Assembly: GCF_000332095.2 (NCBI RefSeq)
Contig: NZ_KI913949.1
Span: 3,436,335-3,500,334, forward strand
Reading direction: 5' to 3'
Source of the DNA: Leptolyngbya sp. PCC 6406
GTDB taxonomy: Bacteria > Cyanobacteriota > Cyanobacteriia > Phormidesmidales > Phormidesmidaceae
Length of the DNA stretch: 64,000 nucleotides
Shown here in pieces: positions 34,233 through 43,430 of this stretch (the stretch's first letter is position 1; the number at the start of each line of letters is the position of its first letter). Made by a program: the position numbers and the translations under genes. Below the pieces are notes generated by a model. The model worked only from the letters and a program-made list of their open reading frames with translations. It made no database searches and was not told the origin of the DNA.

Positions 34233-35315
34233 ATGTGGAATCCCTATCGTTTTGTCGAAACTCTGGCTTTTTTTGGAGAGGTACCGTTTCTTGGCAACTT
34301 AGCTTGGCTGCAATCTATGTTTGGTCTTGACTTGCCCGCTGCCCCCGAGGGTCATCTACTCCCGCCTGACCCCGCTGTTGTGCTAATCGGAAATGGCGAC
34401 CACGGCCAACTCCTTCAAGCGTTGGCAGCGTTGGGAGTGCCGGTACGATCTATCCTGGACATTCCCTCTAGGGGCTGGGTGAATACGCGATTGGTGCTGG
34501 TGGATCGAGAAGAAGGTGTTTCTACCCCTAATCTGTCGGTTTTGCTGGCTCAATTACAGGACCAGTCTGCCAGTGTGGCAAGGCCGCTGTTGGACTTTAC
34601 CCAAACCGATTCAGAGCGGATGGCCCTAGTGTGGGGAGCGGTGGATGATGGAGTTATGGGGGGGGTGAGTCAGAGCGGAATGACCCTAGGAGCGTCGCGG
34701 TGGGGGCGGTTTGCCGGGATAGTGTCCACCGCCAACTCTGGCGGCTTTGCCTCTGTTCGCACTCGGAATTTTGAGCCTCCCTTTGACCTGACGGGTTGGC
34801 AGGGGATTCGGTTACAGGTGCGGGGAGATGGTCAGCGCTACAAGCTGATTCTGCGGGGCAGTCAGGGCTGGGATAGCTTGGCCTATTGCGCTTCCTTTGA
34901 TACGGGGGCGAATGGGGAAACTCAGGTAGATGTCCCCTTTGCTGCTTTGCAGGCTACCTTTCGTGCCCGAACGCTGCCCAATGAACCGCCTTTAGATCTG
35001 AGTTGCGTGAGGGCATTGCAACTCATGCTGAGCAAGTTTGAGTATAACGGGGCACTGAATCCCCAGTTTCGAGTAGGGCCTTTTGCTCTGGAGATCGCCG
35101 CGATCGCGGTTTATCGTTTGGCCCCAACCCCAACTCTGGTGGCGATTGCCCATACCCCCGACCAAGCCACCGCCTATGAGGCCCAATTAGCAGAAAGTGG
35201 GGTGCCCTATCGAGTTGTGATGGCTCCCCAGGGTCGGTCCTTGCCCCGGACACCTCTAGCCCCGGACAGGGTCACCGATTGGGCGCGACACATCCTGAAT
35301 CTAAGCAATCCCTAG
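34233..35315 (+). CDS. CIA30-domain protein with reduced Rossmann-like ends
   Basis: A 360-residue protein. Residues about 115-290 are a CIA30 (complex I intermediate-associated protein 30) domain, with WGAVDDGVMGGVSQS, NSGGFASVRTRNF, GIRLQVRGDGQRYKL and FEYNGALNPQFRVG. In many cyanobacteria this domain is embedded in an NAD-binding NmrA/SDR-type protein. Here the N-terminal part has only a degenerate nucleotide-binding-like VVLIGNGDHGQLLQAL, and the C-terminal part (VAIAHTPDQATAYEAQL) is short. It may therefore be a shortened form. A role in assembly of respiratory or photosynthetic complexes is only inferred from the domain name. Its TAG stop lies in the adjoining dispersed repeat. Confidence 0.8.
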   Translation: MWNPYRFVETLAFFGEVPFLGNLAWLQSMFGLDLPAAPEGHLLPPDPAVVLIGNGDHGQLLQALAALGVPVRSILDIPSRGWVNTRLVLVDREEGVSTPNLSVLLAQLQDQSASVARPLLDFTQTDSERMALVWGAVDDGVMGGVSQSGMTLGASRWGRFAGIVSTANSGGFASVRTRNFEPPFDLTGWQGIRLQVRGDGQRYKLILRGSQGWDSLAYCASFDTGANGETQVDVPFAALQATFRARTLPNEPPLDLSCVRALQLMLSKFEYNGALNPQFRVGPFALEIAAIAVYRLAPTPTLVAIAHTPDQATAYEAQLAESGVPYRVVMAPQGRSLPRTPLAPDRVTDWARHILNLSNP

Positions 35316-35423
35316 TACTCGTAGATGGGGTGAAACGAAGGGTCACCCAACAGCGGTGGGCTAGGTTGGGTTCCGCTAGCGCTGCACCCAACCTACAAAT
35401 TGAGGCTTGGCAGAGCCCTAGGG
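35311..35423. repeat. Dispersed repeat, family B (copy 1)
   Basis: About 113 bases share most of their sequence with 46260-46513: GTGAAACGAAGGGTCACCC, then GGGTTCCGCTAGCGCT, ACCCAACCTACAA and GAGGCTTG in the same order. It has CCCTAG at the left edge and CCCTAG near the right edge, and it exactly fills the gap between two convergent genes, giving both of them TAG stops. Confidence 0.8.
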
Positions 35424-36281
35424 GCGGAGTAAGGCTTGCCAAGTGGAAGGGCCGATGATGCCATCGGCGATGAGTTGCCCCTGACGCTGAAATGCCTTTA
35501 CTGCTGCTTCGGTCTGGGGACCAAAGACACCATCTAAGGCCCCCCGATAGAAGCCTAAGCCCTGTAAACGTTCTTGTACGCGGGTCACGGCAGGGCCATG
35601 CATCCCCAGGCGTAGAACGGGCAAATCAACGGGTTGGGTGAAGGATGCTGGGGTCGGAGTAGTAGAGGGGGATGCCTCGGACACTGGGGGGGTAGAGTCT
35701 GGCGGTTCTGAAGGTGAAGCAGCTGTCTGCTGAGTCTCTGCCGGAACAGTGGCGGTGGGCGGCGACAATTCACTGGAGGGGGTTGGGAGCAGCCGGTTCC
35801 AAGTAGCAGGCCCCACAATGCCGTCGGGGGTCAATGCCGCCGCCCGCTGAAATTGCTCCACCGCTATTTGGGTGGTGGGCTGAAACTGGCCATCAATGGG
35901 GCCTGAGTAATACCCCAACAGGGTCAACATTCCCTGCAATTCTCGGACAGTAGTCCCCTCACTGCCCAGACGTAGGGTGGGGCGCTCCACTGGACCCTCC
36001 ACAATGACCTCTGTTTCTACTTGGGCCAGGGTAGAGGAGGACCGATCTGATAGGACTAACTCCCTGGCCAGAATCGGGGTTGCAGTCCCCCAGGGAAGCA
36101 TTAGGAGGAGGGCTATCCATCCCCACTTCAGCCCATGGACTAAATTCAGGTTGAACGTCAGTTTCGCAGGCTTTAGGGCAGCCCGTTGGGATGAGGGCCG
36201 TTGGTTCTGCCCTAAAAATCGCCTGACACTGGATTGGGGATGGGTCATGGCGCTGAGATCATGGCAGTGAGAGTCTTTCAT
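35418..36281 (-). CDS. Secreted protein with two peptidoglycan-binding domains
   Basis: About 287 residues from ATG 36281; the frame is open 20 codons further to 36341, and an internal ATG at 36248 is also possible. A hydrophobic segment near residues 54-70 (WIALLLMLPWG then ATPILA) looks like a signal peptide or anchor. Two PG_binding_1 repeats follow: LRLGSEGTTVRELQGML to GIVGPATWNRLL, and LRLGMHGPAVTRVQERL to GIIGPSTWQALL, separated by a Pro/Ser/Thr-rich linker. There is no catalytic domain, so it probably binds cell-wall glycan or serves as a wall-anchored adaptor. Confidence 0.83.
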   Translation of the reverse strand: MKDSHCHDLSAMTHPQSSVRRFLGQNQRPSSQRAALKPAKLTFNLNLVHGLKWGWIALLLMLPWGTATPILARELVLSDRSSSTLAQVETEVIVEGPVERPTLRLGSEGTTVRELQGMLTLLGYYSGPIDGQFQPTTQIAVEQFQRAAALTPDGIVGPATWNRLLPTPSSELSPPTATVPAETQQTAASPSEPPDSTPPVSEASPSTTPTPASFTQPVDLPVLRLGMHGPAVTRVQERLQGLGFYRGALDGVFGPQTEAAVKAFQRQGQLIADGIIGPSTWQALLRP

Positions 36282-36296
36282 GACATAGACTACCTT

Positions 36297-36326
36297 GGAT
36301 CTGGAAAATGGGGATCTGGAAAATGG
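36297..36326. repeat. Two perfect 15-bp tandem copies at a divergent start
   Basis: GGATCTGGAAAATGG occurs twice head-to-tail between the divergent starts at 36281 (minus) and 36334 (plus). Its start-like ATG and purine-rich sequence may affect initiation of the plus-strand gene. Confidence 0.8.
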
Positions 36327-36333
36327 GGATGCC

Positions 36334-37215
36334 GTGACCATAGGTTTCTGTCGATTGAGTCAGTTCAAAGCCCTACTGGTGGGGCTGGTGGTAGCTGACG
36401 CTGCTAGCCATGGCGTCTTCCGGGATCCCAGGCTACGTCCTTGCCCACAGGCCCAGCAGAAAGATCTTCAGCAGGAAGATTCCCGGCAGGCAAATTTCCA
36501 TCAAGAAGATTTTTTAGGTCTAAAAGAAGATCTAAAAAATCTCAAGTCGCTGTCTTGGAGACAGAATCTGGTGATGGAAGCCCATTGGACCATTGCCATT
36601 GCCCAGGGTCTTGCCCTGGCGACCCCGCCCCTACAGCAGGGGAATTCCCTAGAAGTCATTGCCTTAGTGCCCACTATGCTACGCCATTTAGACGAGCCAC
36701 AGGTGGGGGCACAGGTGCTGGCGGGGCGCTGTAGTGGGGAGGCTACAGCGGAATTCCGGGCAGGGGTGCAAGGTCTCTACCAGGGATTGAGATCGCACTT
36801 AACCCCCAATGTTCACCAGTTTCCCCTAATACCCCAGTCTCCCTGGCCCCCTTGGGACCAGGCATTCACCCTTTTTCAGGCCAGTGGCGGTGACTTTACC
36901 CTGACTTTGGCCCAGAGTCTACGGCAGGCTAGTGATCCCGTAGTTCCCCTATTAGCTGCTCTCCTGAGCACTGGACAGCGGGGCTTAGGGACTATTCCCA
37001 TTCCCTGGCGACAGGCCATCGATCGGGGGCTCAATTATCGATCCAATTGGGGACCAGATGGCGGACAGACTCCCCCCTCTAGCCTCCAGCAACGATGGCA
37101 TCTCCAGGGGGAAGCAGAGATTTTGGATCTTGCCACGGGTCTTTGGCAGGCTTGGGCCGGCATCATTTCAGGGGGATCCGATGTATGTTTACCAATTCCC
37201 TCTCGACGCTCTTAG
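36334..37215 (+). CDS. Cyanobacterial hypothetical protein, possibly ADP-ribosylglycohydrolase-related
   Basis: About 293 residues from GTG 36334, which has GGGGA upstream; an in-frame TTG at 36295 would add the translated tandem repeat. The opening FKALLVGLVVADAASHGVF and the later LLAALLSTGQRGLGTIPIPWRQAI recall the first and last helices of ADP-ribosylglycohydrolases, but the metal-binding Asp/Glu sets of that family are not evident. It may be a degenerate member with a structural role. Function is unknown. Confidence 0.6.
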   Translation: MTIGFCRLSQFKALLVGLVVADAASHGVFRDPRLRPCPQAQQKDLQQEDSRQANFHQEDFLGLKEDLKNLKSLSWRQNLVMEAHWTIAIAQGLALATPPLQQGNSLEVIALVPTMLRHLDEPQVGAQVLAGRCSGEATAEFRAGVQGLYQGLRSHLTPNVHQFPLIPQSPWPPWDQAFTLFQASGGDFTLTLAQSLRQASDPVVPLLAALLSTGQRGLGTIPIPWRQAIDRGLNYRSNWGPDGGQTPPSSLQQRWHLQGEAEILDLATGLWQAWAGIISGGSDVCLPIPSRRS

Positions 37216-37401
37216 CCCAGAGTTTTTACGGAAAGCGGTCATCTTAACCGGAATCTCCCTAGGAAGATATCCGGGGCACAGAGGGGGCGGATTGTCATCA
37301 TCAGTGGGCAAAACCGAGTGATTATAATGGCTAGCAGGTTCTTCAGTAACTTTCCCCAACCCCTCCTGCCGGGAGCTTGCCCGGATATTTCATGGGCACA
37401 A

Positions 37402-37529
37402 CTAGGGGCTGTGGACAATCAAAGCCAGATTCCTTGCTATAGAGCGGTTACAGCCCCTAGCTTGATGCCTTAGGGCGTGGTCATACCTACCCCGCAAGGG
37501 TTTTCCCGTTAATTGTCTGCACGCCCTAG
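37402..37529 (+). repeat. Dispersed repeat, family A (copy 1)
   Basis: Runs from CTAGGGGCTGTGGACAATC to GCACGCCCTAG and includes TACAGCCCCTAGCTTGAT, CCTACCCCGCAAGG and CCGTTAATTGTC. The same blocks in the same order occur at 47638-47769 and, inverted, twice at 55909-56160. It lies in the 425-base gap before the pgpH-like gene; the rest of that gap shows nothing I can call. Confidence 0.85.
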
Positions 37530-37640
37530 AGCATCCGTAGAAGCTGCCCAGGATTACGGCACAGGTGGGTCCGCCTAGAGGGTGGTGGTGCAGTGGTCAG
37601 AACTATTGTGGGGCAATCGCCACAGCAGCGTTGGTGAAGT

Positions 37641-40196
37641 ATGAAAGCAGGATGGTGGCAAATTAAAGGGCTGGAACATTGGCGCAGACGACTGAGACGG
37701 TCCTGGCATCGCATTAGTCAAGTGGCTCACTTGGGCCATCAGCAACTGCCACGCCTAGGACTCAATCCCTTGGCTCCCCTACCGGGGCCACTGCCAAATC
37801 CAGAATTTGTCTCCCTCCCTCAGGTGCCCCCCGTACGACAGCGACGACAACAACGGGGTCGTCGAGATCGATTGAAGGCGGCGGTTGCTATCTGTCTAGC
37901 GGCCATTGTCCTGGCGACTGCCTTGGGACAGCGTTTCTATCGCCAGCCTGAACTTCGGGTTGAAACTGTTGCTCCTACAACGATCTCGGCTCCTAGGGAT
38001 GCCTCCATAGAAGATAGAGAAACAACGGAAGCCGATCGCACCGCTGCACGCACTGGGGCCAAGCCAGTCCTCGTGCCTAACCCGGCCAAAAATGCCAGAA
38101 TCCAAATCGCCTTGGACAAGCTGATCGATCAAGCCACCTTGCTCCGACAGCAGGCTGGAGAGATCCCCTTTTTGCCTACGGATCAGCTTTCCACCAATGC
38201 CCAAACCTATCTCCGTCAAGCCACTGCTGAGGAATGGGAAACTATTCGCTCCCTATCAGCCTTGGATTCACCCAACAATCCACCCGCTTTAGAACAACTA
38301 CGGCAGGCCGGGAGCCCCTTTCGTCAGTTGCTACCCCGCCAACAGCAGGCGGTACGCGAACTGTTAGTCTATCGCCAGAGCCGGACGCCGGCAGATCGCA
38401 ATGCCTTGGTCATTCAAATTGAAAATGTGCGATCGCGCTATCGCCAAACCCGACAAGATCTGAAACTGCTGGCCGCTGCCGAAGGCCAAACCCTATCGGA
38501 AGATAGCAGTTTCCTGGATTTATCTGATGCTGACTGGGAAACCACAAAACAGGGGTTGCGACGAGCCCTGCACCGCATGCTACTCCAGGGAATTGCCCAG
38601 GGCATCCCCTCAGATATTCTCCAGGAAGCTAGCAAACTTCAGGTTCGCCACACGGTGCCCCCTGCCGCCGAAGGCTTTGCCATGGTCACCCTTGCCTCAG
38701 TGCTAGAGGTTAACCTAGAACCCCATCCTGAACGCACTCGCCAAAAGGCGGAGGATGCGGCCCAGCAGGTGCCCCCTGCCATGGTCAATATCAAGGCAGG
38801 GGAAATCATTGTGCGGGAGGGAGAAATCATTGACCGGTCCGCCTTTGTTCTATTGGATGAATTTAATCTCAGCCAGCGACGACTCAATCGCTGGGGGCTG
38901 TTCCTCTTTGCCTTATTTATTACCGTAGGCATTGGCCTATTTCTGTTGGCAGAACGCCACGTGCGTCCAGCCCTACGCCGTTGTGACTATGGCCTTGTGC
39001 TCTGTATGGTGTTGGGCATGTCGGGGTTGAATGTTCTGGGGGTGGCGGTGTATAGTTTGCCCGCTATTGGTCTCCTCTTGGGCAGTTTCTACGGAGGTAT
39101 CCTTGGCACCACCGTTGTGGGTCTCGTGGCCATTGCTTTTCCCCTTGGCACCCACCTCAGCACCATTCCCCTAATCGCCAGCGCTACGGGAGCCGTGGTG
39201 AGCAGCATGATCGCTCCCCGACTGCGATCGCGCGAGGAACTCGCCTTATTAGGCATTGTGGCAGGTCTATTCCAGGCAGCTACCTACCTGATTTTGACCT
39301 GGGTGCTCAACCCCTTTAACCAAGTGACCTGGTACTTCCCTATTACCGAAGCCGCCAAACAAGGGGGGTACGGTTTAGTCTCCAGCATCCTGGCCCTGGG
39401 ACTGAGTCCCTACCTCGAACATGTCTTTGATCTGGTCACCCCAATTCGGTTGGCGGAGCTGTCTAATCCCAATCGCCCCCTCCTCAAGCGCCTATCTGCC
39501 GAAGCCCCCGGCACCTTTCAGCACACCGTCTTTGTCGCCTCCCTCGCAGAAGCCGCTGCCAAAGCCCTGAACTGCAATGTGGAACTGGTGCGAGCCGGCA
39601 CTCTCTACCATGACATTGGTAAAATGCACGATCCCCAAGGCTTTATTGAAAATCAGATGGGGGGACCAAACAAGCATGACACCTTGAATGATCCTTGGCA
39701 CAGTGCCAGCATCATCAAAAAACATGTGAGTGAGGGCCTAGTTATGGCCCGTCGCTGTCGCTTGCCCAAGGCGCTCCAAGCCTTCATTCCAGAGCACCAA
39801 GGAACAATGCTGATCAGCTATTTTTACCACCAAGCCCAGAAACAGGTCGAATCCTCCACTCTGGATCCTATCAATTTCAACACCCCGTCCCCAGTACAGG
39901 AAATGGACTTTCGCTACGACGGTCCCATTCCCCAATCGCCGGAGACAGGCATTGTCATGCTGGCGGATTCCTGTGAGGCAGCGCTGCGATCTCTCAAGGA
40001 TGCCACCCATGAAGAAGCCCTAGCGATGGTAAACCGCATCCTCAAGGCCCGCTGGCGCGATCAACAACTCATTGACTCTGGCCTGACCCGCGAACACATG
40101 GCCTTAATTGCCCAGGTTTTTGTGCAGGTGTGGGAGCAGTACAACCACAAGCGTATTGCCTACCCCCAGGCTAGTTTGCGGCCCATTATGGGGTGA
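37641..40196 (+). CDS. PgpH/YqfF-type 7TM-HD phosphodiesterase
   Basis: An 851-residue membrane protein. A single N-terminal membrane helix (about 75-95) is followed by a 7TMR-HDED extracytoplasmic domain (about 100-410), then seven membrane helices (about 420-600) and a C-terminal HD domain with LYHDIGKMHDP near 655-665 and a further ENQMGG/PNKHD segment. PgpH homologues in Firmicutes hydrolyse cyclic di-AMP, and cyanobacteria have that nucleotide, so it probably controls c-di-AMP and osmotic or day-night responses. It is monocistronic and ends 63 bases before the end of the convergent sensor gene. Confidence 0.88.
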   Translation: MKAGWWQIKGLEHWRRRLRRSWHRISQVAHLGHQQLPRLGLNPLAPLPGPLPNPEFVSLPQVPPVRQRRQQRGRRDRLKAAVAICLAAIVLATALGQRFYRQPELRVETVAPTTISAPRDASIEDRETTEADRTAARTGAKPVLVPNPAKNARIQIALDKLIDQATLLRQQAGEIPFLPTDQLSTNAQTYLRQATAEEWETIRSLSALDSPNNPPALEQLRQAGSPFRQLLPRQQQAVRELLVYRQSRTPADRNALVIQIENVRSRYRQTRQDLKLLAAAEGQTLSEDSSFLDLSDADWETTKQGLRRALHRMLLQGIAQGIPSDILQEASKLQVRHTVPPAAEGFAMVTLASVLEVNLEPHPERTRQKAEDAAQQVPPAMVNIKAGEIIVREGEIIDRSAFVLLDEFNLSQRRLNRWGLFLFALFITVGIGLFLLAERHVRPALRRCDYGLVLCMVLGMSGLNVLGVAVYSLPAIGLLLGSFYGGILGTTVVGLVAIAFPLGTHLSTIPLIASATGAVVSSMIAPRLRSREELALLGIVAGLFQAATYLILTWVLNPFNQVTWYFPITEAAKQGGYGLVSSILALGLSPYLEHVFDLVTPIRLAELSNPNRPLLKRLSAEAPGTFQHTVFVASLAEAAAKALNCNVELVRAGTLYHDIGKMHDPQGFIENQMGGPNKHDTLNDPWHSASIIKKHVSEGLVMARRCRLPKALQAFIPEHQGTMLISYFYHQAQKQVESSTLDPINFNTPSPVQEMDFRYDGPIPQSPETGIVMLADSCEAALRSLKDATHEEALAMVNRILKARWRDQQLIDSGLTREHMALIAQVFVQVWEQYNHKRIAYPQASLRPIMG

Positions 40197-40258
40197 CGGT
40201 GAGCGGATTCCAGATCAGGGGCGTGATGATGTATAGATGGCAGCTTTTGCCTTCTGAG

Positions 40259-43105
40259 CTAGCCTAAATCTCGGGAAAAAGACCGCTGATTGGGGCCATC
40301 GGAGTCCAGTCCAGGGGTGGTAGCCTTATTTGCGATCGCAAGCACCACTCGACTCATCATCCGATTGTCTTCGAGACGATACAGACTAAATTCGCCACCA
40401 ACCTGCTGCATAATGGCTTGACAAATGGCAAAGTGCAGCCCCGGCGGGTGATCGAGAGTAGAGGGGACAAGACTATCGACCGGGCGACCGTTTTCTAATT
40501 CCGATAGGAGTTGGTCAGGCACTTCCCCATCATCGGTAATAGAGAGTTCTAGGGAATTGCGATCCAGGGGACGGCACCAGATGTCGATGCGCCCTTGTTC
40601 CGGCGATCGCTCACAGGCGGCTAGCAGTAAATCATAGAGAACAAACTCAATTTTCACGATATCGCCGCCAACAATCACATTGCTATCGTTATGGACCTTG
40701 GACCAGAGGTGCCGCTCCCGAATCAGAGGCCCTGCCCGCTCCATGAGACGATTGAGCAAACTAATCAGAGGCGTGGTTTGGGGGGTGCTCTGGAGTTGCC
40801 ACTGCTCCTGTTCCAGCATGGTGGCAATACCCTGGGAGAGGTTAACCAATTGGCGCACCGTTTGCTGTTGTCGCTGGATGACCAAGGCCGAATTTACCTC
40901 AGATCCGACATCGTTGCTCAGCCGATTGAGGCTGATCTCTAGGCGGCGATGCACTTCATCAAACCGTTTGTGCTTATACCAGTTCAGTTTTGACAGTTCC
41001 TCCCGTTGACCCAGAAGCATTTCCATGAGGCTCAGGTGACGGCGAGACCAGGCCAGTTGGTTGCCCAACAGGGTGACTAAACCCATGTGGTAGTCCGACC
41101 ATTTGCGATCGCTACCATCTGCCAAAATCAAGACCGCATTGGGTAGATGATCCGGTGCAGTCCGCAGGGCCATCAGCAAAAACTTGCTGCCGGGGGGGGC
41201 CGTAATCCAGTCCAGAGTTGTGGGAGGAAAGTCCTCCAGCGTGACGGGGATCAAGCCATCGGTTTGTAAAGCCCAGTGGATCACGGCATCGGAGGCGAGA
41301 GGGATATCTACCCCTACTTGAACCTGAAAGGACTTATGACGGGCCGTGAACTGACCCACCCGAGCCACCTCATCCCCAATATCCCAATGCACCAGAGCCG
41401 CCAGAGAAACCTTGAGCAAATCCGCTAGGTGACGGCAGGCGGACTCCTCCAGTTGGTCGGGATGGAAAGTCCGCTGGAGGGTCCGTAACCCCCATTGGAT
41501 TGAGTCATACAAACGCCCCTGCTGGTTTACCTGGCGCTGAAGTTGCCATTGGTGCAGAATCAGCGCCAACTGCTGACCCACCGCCATCAGGAAATCCCCC
41601 TCTACCAGAGTCCAATGACGGGCGGTTGCCGCCGCCACCAAAATGACCGCTTCAGGCGCGTGGCCGGGAGACACATTACAGGCCAGGAGGGACTGGATTC
41701 CTAAGGTCTGAAAGTTGTCTCGCCAAGCCATTAATTTCAGATCATCGGTTAGATCATTGATGGCAATGGCCGTTGTGCTGCGTTCCATCATCTGCCAGTC
41801 CACCTCATCTAGAGAGGTCCAGACCAAGGTCGTACCGCGTCGCCCACTGCCCCCTCCCTGAAACGCCACTTCATACCCACCCCGGTCGGAGTCATAGAGC
41901 AGCACGATAAACTGTTGCGCTGTGAGACGCTCACAAAGTTTTTCCCCACAAGTTTCCAGGGTTTTGCGCCAGTCACTGTCATTGCGGATGCTGCGCACTA
42001 TCCTGGTGAGGAATTTCTGATCCGCCTCACCCTGGCTCAGAGTATCCGTGAGGGTGCTAGCGGGCACCATCAAACCAGCCAAGTGCCCCACAGCCACCAT
42101 GAAGTCCTTTTCCGCTGTAGTCCAGAGCCGGGGCTCCCGTCCCTCGGTGGTGATGAACCCCTGTAAATCGCCCTGGCTCAGGATCGGGGTTGCTAACAGC
42201 GATCGCGCCTGGAGTGCCCGCATGAACTGTTCCGGTATGTTCATGACCAAGAGACCCTCCGATTCCCCCACGGTCACCAAGGTATTACCACACAGAGACT
42301 GGTAGACCCCCCGAATGGTGTCGGCGGGGAGGCTGAGGGGGGTAGTATCGGCCTCAAAATGGCGGCAACTGCTGCCCTTAGCCGCCTGGAGGGTCATCCG
42401 CTCCCAGAAGATAAAACCCTTGGCATCAAACCAAAACAGACGGGTCCGGTCGGGAGCCATAAACTGGTGGGCGGTTTGGACAATCGCCTCCAACTGATCC
42501 GCTAGGACCGTCAACTCGTTAAACCGATTGACCAGATTAAAAATGGGCAGTTCTGGGGTCTTGATTGCCCGTTGCTGCTGGATCTGCTCATGGTGGTGCA
42601 GGGCATCCGCCAGGGTACTGAGGAGCGTGGAGATGTAGGTGCGATCGCTAGAACTGGGAGACTGGCCCCACTGGGTTGTCCCCAACAACAGCAACCCATG
42701 GCAGGCATCCCGCCGCCGTAGGGGAAACAGCAATGCTCCCTGAATCCCCAAGCGCTCTGCCAGTTGGTTCCAGTTACTAACTCGGGGTTCCAGCCGCAAA
42801 TCGTTCACTATCATGGGCCGTTGCTGGATCACCACCTGCTCCATCAAGTCCCCAGGGGATAGGTCAATGGGTATGTCTAGGAGTCGATCCTTCTTAGGGG
42901 AACGGCTGCCCTGGGGCAAGAGGCGATGATTAACGCGATCGTACGTACTCAACCACAGGAGACCGTAGTGCAACTCCCCCTGCAAGTGGTCCAAGACAGC
43001 ACTGACCATCTGCCCCGGCTCATCTGTTTCCCGGAGGGTTTTCAGAATGCGAGCCAGGGCAGTCAAGCGCCGGTCTGGATTGGGATCTGATTTCGGCGAA
43101 CCCAT
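40259..43105 (-). CDS. Multi-GAF sensor with C-terminal HATPase-like domain
   Basis: About 948 residues from ATG 43105; the frame is open to 43456, but that part covers the divergent promoter region and a 15-bp tandem repeat. At least three GAF-like domains follow one another (for example LLFPLRRRDACHGLLLLGT near 140, LLATPILSQGDLQGFITTEGR near 300 and LLACNVSPGHAPEAVILVAA near 485). A helical region with HKRFDEVHRRLE near 725 stands where a phospho-acceptor helix should be, and the C-terminal 130 residues look like a kinase ATPase lid (SITDDGEVPDQL, GLHFAICQAIMQQVGG). There is no canonical H-E-(L/I)-R-T-P box, so it may be a non-standard kinase or a pseudokinase. There is no membrane segment, so it should be cytosolic. 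Confidence 0.78.
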   Translation of the reverse strand: MGSPKSDPNPDRRLTALARILKTLRETDEPGQMVSAVLDHLQGELHYGLLWLSTYDRVNHRLLPQGSRSPKKDRLLDIPIDLSPGDLMEQVVIQQRPMIVNDLRLEPRVSNWNQLAERLGIQGALLFPLRRRDACHGLLLLGTTQWGQSPSSSDRTYISTLLSTLADALHHHEQIQQQRAIKTPELPIFNLVNRFNELTVLADQLEAIVQTAHQFMAPDRTRLFWFDAKGFIFWERMTLQAAKGSSCRHFEADTTPLSLPADTIRGVYQSLCGNTLVTVGESEGLLVMNIPEQFMRALQARSLLATPILSQGDLQGFITTEGREPRLWTTAEKDFMVAVGHLAGLMVPASTLTDTLSQGEADQKFLTRIVRSIRNDSDWRKTLETCGEKLCERLTAQQFIVLLYDSDRGGYEVAFQGGGSGRRGTTLVWTSLDEVDWQMMERSTTAIAINDLTDDLKLMAWRDNFQTLGIQSLLACNVSPGHAPEAVILVAAATARHWTLVEGDFLMAVGQQLALILHQWQLQRQVNQQGRLYDSIQWGLRTLQRTFHPDQLEESACRHLADLLKVSLAALVHWDIGDEVARVGQFTARHKSFQVQVGVDIPLASDAVIHWALQTDGLIPVTLEDFPPTTLDWITAPPGSKFLLMALRTAPDHLPNAVLILADGSDRKWSDYHMGLVTLLGNQLAWSRRHLSLMEMLLGQREELSKLNWYKHKRFDEVHRRLEISLNRLSNDVGSEVNSALVIQRQQQTVRQLVNLSQGIATMLEQEQWQLQSTPQTTPLISLLNRLMERAGPLIRERHLWSKVHNDSNVIVGGDIVKIEFVLYDLLLAACERSPEQGRIDIWCRPLDRNSLELSITDDGEVPDQLLSELENGRPVDSLVPSTLDHPPGLHFAICQAIMQQVGGEFSLYRLEDNRMMSRVVLAIANKATTPGLDSDGPNQRSFSRDLG

Positions 43106-43157
43106 CTCGGTGCAATTGTGATGTGGGGGCAACCCAAACGATAGCAGTCCCTCCCTC

Positions 43158-43217
43158 TGTCCGTGTAGCCCGTGTCCGTGTAGCTCGTGTTCCTGTAGCC
43201 CGTGTTCCTGTAGATAT
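43158..43217. repeat. Four 15-bp tandem repeats upstream of sensor gene
   Basis: Units read TGTCCGTGTAGCCCG, TGTCCGTGTAGCTCG, TGTTCCTGTAGCCCG and TGTTCCTGTAGATAT. The array lies between the sensor start (43105) and pyrD (43431) and may be part of the divergent control region. On the minus strand it reads in frame with the sensor as an imperfect five-residue repeat (LQEHG, LQEHE, LHGHG). Confidence 0.88.
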
Positions 43218-43430
43218 ACGCTGACCCTGATAGTGTCCAGAAAAGGGGAGGGAAATTCTGAACGCGACTGAGCTAGAGCCTGGGGCGCACGCTTAGGTAG
43301 TCTCAGTCTATATCTGTATCCATCCAAGGGAGAGGTTGTGGGGATAAAGTTAGGACGGAAATCTATGAATTTATGGTTGGAGACGGCACAGTTGTCCCCG
43401 TTGTCCCCAACCTTTCCCAAGGAGAGGGCT

